NCBI GenBank assembly: GCA_036403035.1
Contig: DASWRT010000159.1
Span: 1 to 9,447 of the forward strand
Origin: DASWRT01 sp036403035
Lineage (GTDB): Bacteria; Pseudomonadota; Alphaproteobacteria; ATCC43930; CGMCC-115725
Length of the DNA: 9,447 bases
Direction of reading: 5' to 3'
In this document: piece by piece, positions 5,642 to 9,447 of the stretch
Layout of the letters: each line of letters opens with the position of its first letter
How positions within the stretch are numbered: the first letter of the stretch is position 1
Program-made: the position numbers and the translations under genes
Notes under the pieces: generated by a model
What the model saw: only the letters and a program-made list of their open reading frames with translations
Database searches by the model: none
Told to the model about the DNA's origin: nothing

Positions 5642-6793
5642 ATGACCACGCGACGCCTTGGACTCATCATGAACGGCGTGACCGGGCGCATGGGGATGAA
5701 CCAGCACCTGATCCGCTCGATCGTCGCGATCCGGAAGCAGGGCGGCGTCCCGCTCTCCGACGGGAGCCGCGTGATGCCCGATCCGATCCTCGTCGGGCGC
5801 AACCGGGAGAAGGTCGAGGAGCTGGCGACGCGCTACGGCGTCGACCGCTGGACCACCGATCTCGACGCGGCGCTGGCGAACCCGGACGACACGGTGTTCT
5901 TCGACGCGGCGACGACGCAGATGCGTCCAACGCTGCTCGCCCGCGCGATCGACGCCGGCAAGCACATCTATTGCGAAAAGCCGATCGCCACCAACCTCGA
6001 CGAGGCGATGGAGGTCTGCCGCCTCGCCGGGAGGAAGGGCATCAAGACCGGCGTCGTCCAGGACAAGCTGTTCCTGCCGGGCTTGCAGAAACTGCGCATG
6101 TTGCGCGATTCCGGCTTCTTCGGGCGGATGCTCTCGGTGCGCGGCGAGTTCGGCTACTGGGTGTTCGAGGGCGACTGGCAGGCGGCGCAGCGCCCGTCCT
6201 GGAACTACCGGACCGAAGACGGCGGCGGCATCATCCTCGACATGGTCTGCCACTGGCGCTACGTGCTCGACAATCTGTTCGGCGAGGTCCGCAGCGTCAG
6301 TTGCCTCGGCGCCCGCCACATCCCGGAGCGGTGGGACGAGAACGGCAGGCGCTACGAGGCGACGGCCGACGACGCGGCCTACGCGACGTTCGAGCTGGAA
6401 GGCGGCGTCGTCGCGCACATCAACTCGTCCTGGTGCGTTCGCGTCTATCGCGACGACCTCGTCACTTTTCAGGTCGACGGCACGCACGGCTCGGCGGTCG
6501 CGGGGCTCACGGACTGCGTGATCCAGCCGCGCCAGGGCACGCCGCGCCCGGTGTGGAACCCGGACGAGAAGCGGCTCCACGATTTCTACGGCGACTGGCA
6601 GACCGTGCCGGAGAACCAGCCCTACGACAACGGGTTCAAGGTCCAGTGGGAGATGTTCATCCGCCATCTCTGCGAGGACGCGCCGTACAAGCACACGCTG
6701 CTCGAAGGCGCCAAGGGCGTGCAACTCGTCGAATGCGCGCTCCAGAGCTGGAAGGAGCGCCGCTGGGTCGACGTTCCGGCGCTCAGCCTTTGA
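5642..6793 (+). CDS. Gfo/Idh/MocA-family NAD(P)-dependent oxidoreductase
   Basis: A 383-residue cytoplasmic dehydrogenase of the glucose-fructose oxidoreductase/inositol dehydrogenase family, which oxidises a hydroxyl of sugars, polyols or derivatives. The N-terminal Rossmann fold carries NGVTGRMG (11-18). The family motif CEKPIA (111-116) holds the catalytic-site Lys K113. The C-terminal domain shows GGGIILDMVCHW (194-205) with D200 and H204 matching the Asp-x3-His catalytic pair. Length is normal. ATG 5642 was preferred to the in-frame GTG at 5630, because GTG overlaps GAAGGAG (5624-5630), which then serves as ribosome binding site. The gene sits 43 bases after the ATPase stop, and the DUF993 gene follows after 13 bases, so they are surely co-transcribed. 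The substrate is unknown. Pairing with a DUF993 aldolase-like protein and a TIM-barrel isomerase-like protein suggests a keto-sugar-type intermediate; that is inference. Confidence 0.94.
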   Translation: MTTRRLGLIMNGVTGRMGMNQHLIRSIVAIRKQGGVPLSDGSRVMPDPILVGRNREKVEELATRYGVDRWTTDLDAALANPDDTVFFDAATTQMRPTLLARAIDAGKHIYCEKPIATNLDEAMEVCRLAGRKGIKTGVVQDKLFLPGLQKLRMLRDSGFFGRMLSVRGEFGYWVFEGDWQAAQRPSWNYRTEDGGGIILDMVCHWRYVLDNLFGEVRSVSCLGARHIPERWDENGRRYEATADDAAYATFELEGGVVAHINSSWCVRVYRDDLVTFQVDGTHGSAVAGLTDCVIQPRQGTPRPVWNPDEKRLHDFYGDWQTVPENQPYDNGFKVQWEMFIRHLCEDAPYKHTLLEGAKGVQLVECALQSWKERRWVDVPALSL

Positions 6794-6806
6794 TCTCGGG
6801 AGGGAC

Positions 6807-8003
6807 ATGATGAACGGCTTCGTTCCGCCGCGGTCGGCGCTGTCGATCCGCCTGCCGCGTTCCGACCGGTCGCTGGAGACATTCCGGCTCAGCGCGCCGC
6901 GCGACTTTCCGCAGCGCCTTTCCGGGGCGCTCAATCGTGTCGCCTTTGCCGCGGCCCATGTCGTCGCCGACCCGCTCGCCGCAGCCGATCCGTCGCACGA
7001 TGCGGCGGTCGATTGGGACCGGACGATCGCCTACCGCGAGTATCTGTGGGATCTCGGGTTCGGCATTGCCGAAGCGATGGACACGGCGCAGCGCGGCATG
7101 GGGCTCGACTGGCCGACCTCGCTGGAGCTGATCCGCCGCTCCGTCTCCGCCGCCCGCGCACGGGGTGGGGCGCTCGTCTTCTCCGGCGCCGGCACCGACC
7201 ATCTCGCGCCGGACGCGGCGCGCGGCATCGACGACGTGATCCGCGCCTATGAGGAGCAGGTCGCTGCTGTCGAGGCGGCCGGCGGGCGCATCATCCTGAT
7301 GGCCTCGCGCGCGCTGGCGCGGGTCGGGCGGACCGCCGACGACTACGCCCGCGTGTACGGCCGCATCCTCGGCCAGGTCCGCGAGCCGGTGATCATTCAT
7401 TGGCTCGGCGACATGTTCGACCCGGCGCTCGCCGGGTACTGGGGCAGCGCCGATCTCGACGCGGCGATGGACACTGCGGTCGCGATCATCAACGACCATG
7501 CCGCCAAGGTCGACGGCGTGAAGATGTCGCTTCTCGACAAGGACAAGGAGATCGTGATGCGCCGCCGCCTCGCGCGCGGGGTGCGGACGTATACCGGCGA
7601 CGACTTCAACTACGCGGAGCTGATCGCCGGGGACGAGCAGGGATACTCGGACGCGCTGCTCGGCATCTTCGATGCGATCGCGCCGGCTGCGTCGGCCGCG
7701 GTCGTCCGGCTCGCCGCGGGCGACGAGGCCGCGTTCAACGACATCCTCGCGCCGACCGTGCCGCTGTCGCGGCACATCTTCCGGGCGCCGACCCGCTTCT
7801 ACAAGACTGGCGTCGTCTTCATGGCCTACCTCAACGGCCACCAGGACCATTTCACGATGGTCGGCGGCCAGCAGAGCGCGCGCTCGATCCTCCACCTCGC
7901 CGAGATCTTCCGCCTCGCCGACGCAGCCGGCCTGCTGCGCGATCCGGAGACGGCCGTCGCGCGGATGCGGACGGTTCTGGCGACGCATGGGGTGGAGGGA
8001 TAG
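6807..8003 (+). CDS. DUF993 protein, dihydrodipicolinate-synthase-like class I aldolase
   Basis: A 398-residue cytoplasmic protein that I recognise as the DUF993 group, distant relatives of DapA-type TIM-barrel aldolases/lyases. FSGAGTDHL (125-133) corresponds in position to the substrate-carboxylate loop of DapA enzymes. PVIIHWLGDMFDP (194-206) occupies the place of the DapA strand that bears the catalytic Tyr, here replaced by His/Trp. VDGVKMSLLD (235-244) places K239 where DapA enzymes carry the Schiff-base Lys. A Schiff-base aldolase or lyase is therefore likely, but with altered substrate handling. It is longer than DapA (about 290 residues) because of a roughly 75-residue N-terminal region and extra C-terminal helices (HIFRAPTRFYKTGVVFMAYL, 323-342). 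ATG 6807 follows CGGGAGGG; the next codon but one, ATG 6810, is possible. The reaction is unassigned; in context it probably performs C-C cleavage after oxidation. Confidence 0.9.
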   Translation: MMNGFVPPRSALSIRLPRSDRSLETFRLSAPRDFPQRLSGALNRVAFAAAHVVADPLAAADPSHDAAVDWDRTIAYREYLWDLGFGIAEAMDTAQRGMGLDWPTSLELIRRSVSAARARGGALVFSGAGTDHLAPDAARGIDDVIRAYEEQVAAVEAAGGRIILMASRALARVGRTADDYARVYGRILGQVREPVIIHWLGDMFDPALAGYWGSADLDAAMDTAVAIINDHAAKVDGVKMSLLDKDKEIVMRRRLARGVRTYTGDDFNYAELIAGDEQGYSDALLGIFDAIAPAASAAVVRLAAGDEAAFNDILAPTVPLSRHIFRAPTRFYKTGVVFMAYLNGHQDHFTMVGGQQSARSILHLAEIFRLADAAGLLRDPETAVARMRTVLATHGVEG

Positions 8004-8028
8004 GAAAGGCAGGACATGGGAGAGGCCG

Positions 8029-8274
8029 ATGCAGGTAACCATCACCCGCTGTGGTGACAGCCTAGGGTTGTGCATTCCACAAGACATTGCCTCCTGTATC
8101 GGCCTATCCGAAGGCTCGCGTGTGGAGGTCGAGGCTCATAGCGGGCGGATTGTAATTTCGGTTGCCCGGCAGCCCCGCTATCGACTGGAGGAATTGCTGG
8201 CCGCTATGACGCCGGCCGCAATGCACGGGAGCTTTGATTGGGGCCCGGATTTCGGCTCCGAAGCGATCGAGTAG
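8029..8274 (+). CDS. mazE: MazE/AbrB-type antitoxin, orphan
   Basis: An 81-residue protein. Residues 1-48 form the AbrB/MazE swapped-hairpin DNA-binding domain (VTITRCGDSLGLCIP at 3-17; LSEGSRVEVEAHSGRIVISV at 26-45). The tail YRLEELLAAMTP (51-62) and HGSFDWGP (66-73) is the segment by which MazE family members bind and neutralise MazF. ATG 8029 follows GGGAGAGG (8018-8024). No MazF follows: only 128 bases separate it from the next gene, and none of the three forward frames there resembles MazF. Hand counting gives about 60% GC, against roughly 70% in neighbouring genes, and codons such as CTA and TGT are used freely, which suggests acquisition by transfer. The last residues IE replace the E-x-W ending often seen in the family. 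It sits inside a metabolic operon, with 25 bases to the DUF993 stop, and may be a remnant of a lost toxin-antitoxin pair. Confidence 0.85.
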   Translation: MQVTITRCGDSLGLCIPQDIASCIGLSEGSRVEVEAHSGRIVISVARQPRYRLEELLAAMTPAAMHGSFDWGPDFGSEAIE

Positions 8275-8402
8275 CTGCGAGAGGTGCCTCATTTTTTCGG
8301 TGGATCGCGCACACCGGCTTGGTCGTGCGCGACCGCTCATGCGGGCGGAAGACTTCGGCACGTTCGCGTCATTCATCGGTCTCGCATAGGGAGCCTTCAT
8401 AG
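8275..8402. other. 128-base non-coding gap after mazE, with no toxin gene
   Basis: The spacer begins at the mazE stop and ends at the TIM-barrel ATG. All three forward frames were read: two reach stops (8396 region and 8385 region) without MazF-like residues, and the third only joins into shadow reading of the next gene. A T-run (8292-8297) and a hairpin (8305-8332) lie inside. AGGGAG (8388-8393) probably serves as ribosome binding site for the next gene. No flanking direct repeats or transposase remnants were found. Confidence 0.6.
8305..8332. repeat. Inverted repeat (8-bp arms, 12-base loop) between mazE and the TIM-barrel gene
   Basis: TCGCGCAC (8305-8312) is perfectly complementary to GTGCGCGA (8325-8332). 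There is no downstream T-run on the plus strand, and on the minus strand the run would be A, so it is not an intrinsic terminator in either direction. It could be an mRNA-processing or stability hairpin within the operon, or part of the inserted segment. Confidence 0.45.
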
Positions 8403-9281
8403 ATGCCGTTTAACCCGCGCGATTTCTCCGCCGATCATCGCTGGCTGTCGATCAACACGGCGACGGTTCGCCGTCAAGGCGATCTCGTCGCGATCGTCGA
8501 GGCCTGCGCGCGGCACGGCATCCGCGCGATCTCGCCCTGGCGCGATCAGGTGGCTGCGGTCGGGCTCGACCGCGCCGTGCGCGCGGTGCGCGAGGCCGGG
8601 CTCGACCTCTCCGGCTATTGCCGCGGCGGCATGTTTCCGGCCGATCCGTCGCGCCGGCAGGAGGTGCGCGACGACAACCGGCGCGCGGTCGACGAGGCCA
8701 AGGCGCTGGGCGCGCCGTGCCTCGTGCTGGTGGTTGGCGGGCTGCCGCAATATTCGCGTCCGGGGAGCGCCGCGAGCCGCGACCTCGACGCGGCGCGGCG
8801 ACAGGTCGAAGAGGGCATCGCCGATCTGCTCGACTATGCGCGGTCGGCCGGGATGCCCCTCGCGATCGAGCCGCTGCACCCGATGTACGCGGCCGACCGG
8901 GCCTGTGTGAACACGCTCGCCCAGGCGCTCGACATCTGCGACCGGCTGGACGCCACTCGCACCGGTACACTCGGTGTCGCCGTCGATCTCTATCACGTCT
9001 GGTGGGACCCCGACCTCGCGGCGCAGATCCGCCGCGCCGGAAGCGATAGGAGGCTGCTCGCCTTCCATGTCTGCGACTGGTTGGTGCCGACCGCCGATCT
9101 GCTGAACGACCGCGGCATGATGGGCGCCGGCGTCATAGACATCCGCGCCGCGCGCTCGATGGTCGAGGCGGAGGGCTTCGCCGGCTACGCCGAGGTCGAA
9201 ATCTTTTCCGAGCGCTGGTGGTCGCGCCCGATGGACGAAGTACTGACGACCTGCATCGAACGGCACCGTACGGTGGTGTGA
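8403..9281 (+). CDS. TIM-barrel sugar-phosphate isomerase/epimerase-like protein (AP_endonuc_2)
   Basis: A 292-residue cytoplasmic metal-dependent TIM barrel of the xylose-isomerase-like/IolE-IolI superfamily. It opens with LSINTATVRRQGDLVAIVEA (15-34) and HGIRAISPWRDQVAAVGL (39-56). Metal-ligand candidates fall where the family has them: E156 in AIEPLHP, D195 and H198 in VAVDLYHVWWD, H222 in FHVCDW, and E266 in EVEIFS. Length is normal. ATG 8403 follows AGGGAG (8388-8393). It is separated from the DUF993 gene by the mazE insertion, yet its codon use matches the rest of the operon, so it probably belongs to the original gene set. Family members isomerise, epimerise or dehydrate keto sugars and inositol derivatives. 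Here it may act on the keto product of the Gfo/Idh enzyme before DUF993-type cleavage; both order and substrate are inference. Confidence 0.93.
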   Translation: MPFNPRDFSADHRWLSINTATVRRQGDLVAIVEACARHGIRAISPWRDQVAAVGLDRAVRAVREAGLDLSGYCRGGMFPADPSRRQEVRDDNRRAVDEAKALGAPCLVLVVGGLPQYSRPGSAASRDLDAARRQVEEGIADLLDYARSAGMPLAIEPLHPMYAADRACVNTLAQALDICDRLDATRTGTLGVAVDLYHVWWDPDLAAQIRRAGSDRRLLAFHVCDWLVPTADLLNDRGMMGAGVIDIRAARSMVEAEGFAGYAEVEIFSERWWSRPMDEVLTTCIERHRTVV

Positions 9282-9391
9282 CGCCGACGAACGGCCGGGG
9301 GCGTTTGGAGTCGATCAAGGGAGGTTCGGCGCGGGAAACGCGCTAAATTGATTGGCGAGGCCGGAGTGCCGCCACTAGAGCATAGGCGAAC
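9282..9391. other. 110-base spacer between the operon and the CinA-like gene
   Basis: No ORF is supported here. A 5-bp hairpin, GCGCG (9329-9333) with CGCGC (9339-9343) and a GGAAA loop, is followed by TAAATTG, not a T-run, so it is at best a weak terminator. TTGGCG (9352-9357) with TAGAGC (9376-9381) is a poor promoter match. The downstream ATG lacks a strong ribosome binding site. Confidence 0.4.
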
Positions 9392-9447
9392 ATGCGCATT
9401 GAGATCATCTGCACGGGCGACGAGGTTCTCACCGGCAAAATCGTCAA
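9392..9447 (+). CDS. cinA: CinA-family/molybdopterin-binding-domain protein, N-terminus only
   Basis: Only 18 full codons are visible (MRIEIICTGDEVLTGKIV) before the window ends. The pattern E-I-I-x-x-G-D-E-x-L-x-G is the first strand and glycine/acidic loop of the MoCF_biosynth (MoaB/MogA-like) domain that opens CinA proteins, a family associated with NAD-nucleotide repair (nicotinamide-nucleotide deamidase or pyrophosphatase). The ATG at 9392 has no obvious Shine-Dalgarno sequence. It appears to be a separate housekeeping gene, not part of the catabolic operon. A stand-alone molybdopterin-binding-domain protein is the alternative, and the window is too short to decide. Confidence 0.7.
   Translation, partial: MRIEIICTGDEVLTGKIV

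Noticed and set aside
7672..8028. Upstream extension of the MazE reading frame to 7672
   Set aside because: It overlaps the DUF993 gene; the MazE domain begins exactly at ATG 8029 with a ribosome binding site.
8284..8402. Possible truncated MazF or other toxin after mazE
   Set aside because: All three forward frames were read and show no MazF-like strands or conserved residues; the space is too short for a full toxin.
9329..9343. Intrinsic terminator at the end of the operon
   Set aside because: The stem is only 5 bp and there is no T-run after it.
1..9447. CRISPR array, tRNA, rRNA, insertion sequence or transposase
   Set aside because: No regularly spaced repeats, no recognisable RNA gene and no transposase-like protein were found on either strand.

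Overview
This is a GC-rich bacterial window, most likely from an alphaproteobacterium of the Hyphomicrobiales/Rhodospirillales type. That guess rests on the strong G/C third-position bias, the short purine-rich ribosome binding sites, the mix of family types and the style of the orphan receiver-like gene. The species cannot be named from the sequence alone.

Left side (1-2772): a major facilitator (MFS) transporter gene runs leftward off the window edge. It diverges from a small receiver-like gene, which is followed by a TetR-family repressor gene with its own promoter. The divergent spacer (1347-1518) has an AT-rich core and two perfect 12-bp palindromes. A perfect 26-bp palindrome lies inside the MFS coding sequence.

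Centre and right (2773-9281): one long rightward operon, preceded by a recognisable promoter with an inverted repeat suited to TetR binding. It encodes a complete ABC importer (permease, NMT1/THI5-type periplasmic binding protein, ATPase). Three putative catabolic enzymes follow: a Gfo/Idh/MocA NAD(P)-dependent oxidoreductase, a DUF993 protein of the dihydrodipicolinate-synthase-like aldolase type, and a TIM-barrel sugar-phosphate isomerase/epimerase-like protein. The set reads as import, oxidation, isomerisation and C-C cleavage of a small, probably polyhydroxylated compound whose identity the sequence does not reveal. An orphan MazE/AbrB antitoxin gene of clearly lower GC, with no MazF partner, sits between the DUF993 and TIM-barrel genes.

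Right edge (9282-9447): a short spacer and then the first 18 codons of a CinA/molybdopterin-binding-domain gene, probably an unrelated housekeeping unit.

The most interesting items are the operon as an uncharacterised catabolic pathway, its likely TetR operator (which shares a 9-mer with the MFS promoter region), the 26-bp palindrome inside the transporter gene, and the toxin-less antitoxin gene inside a metabolic operon.
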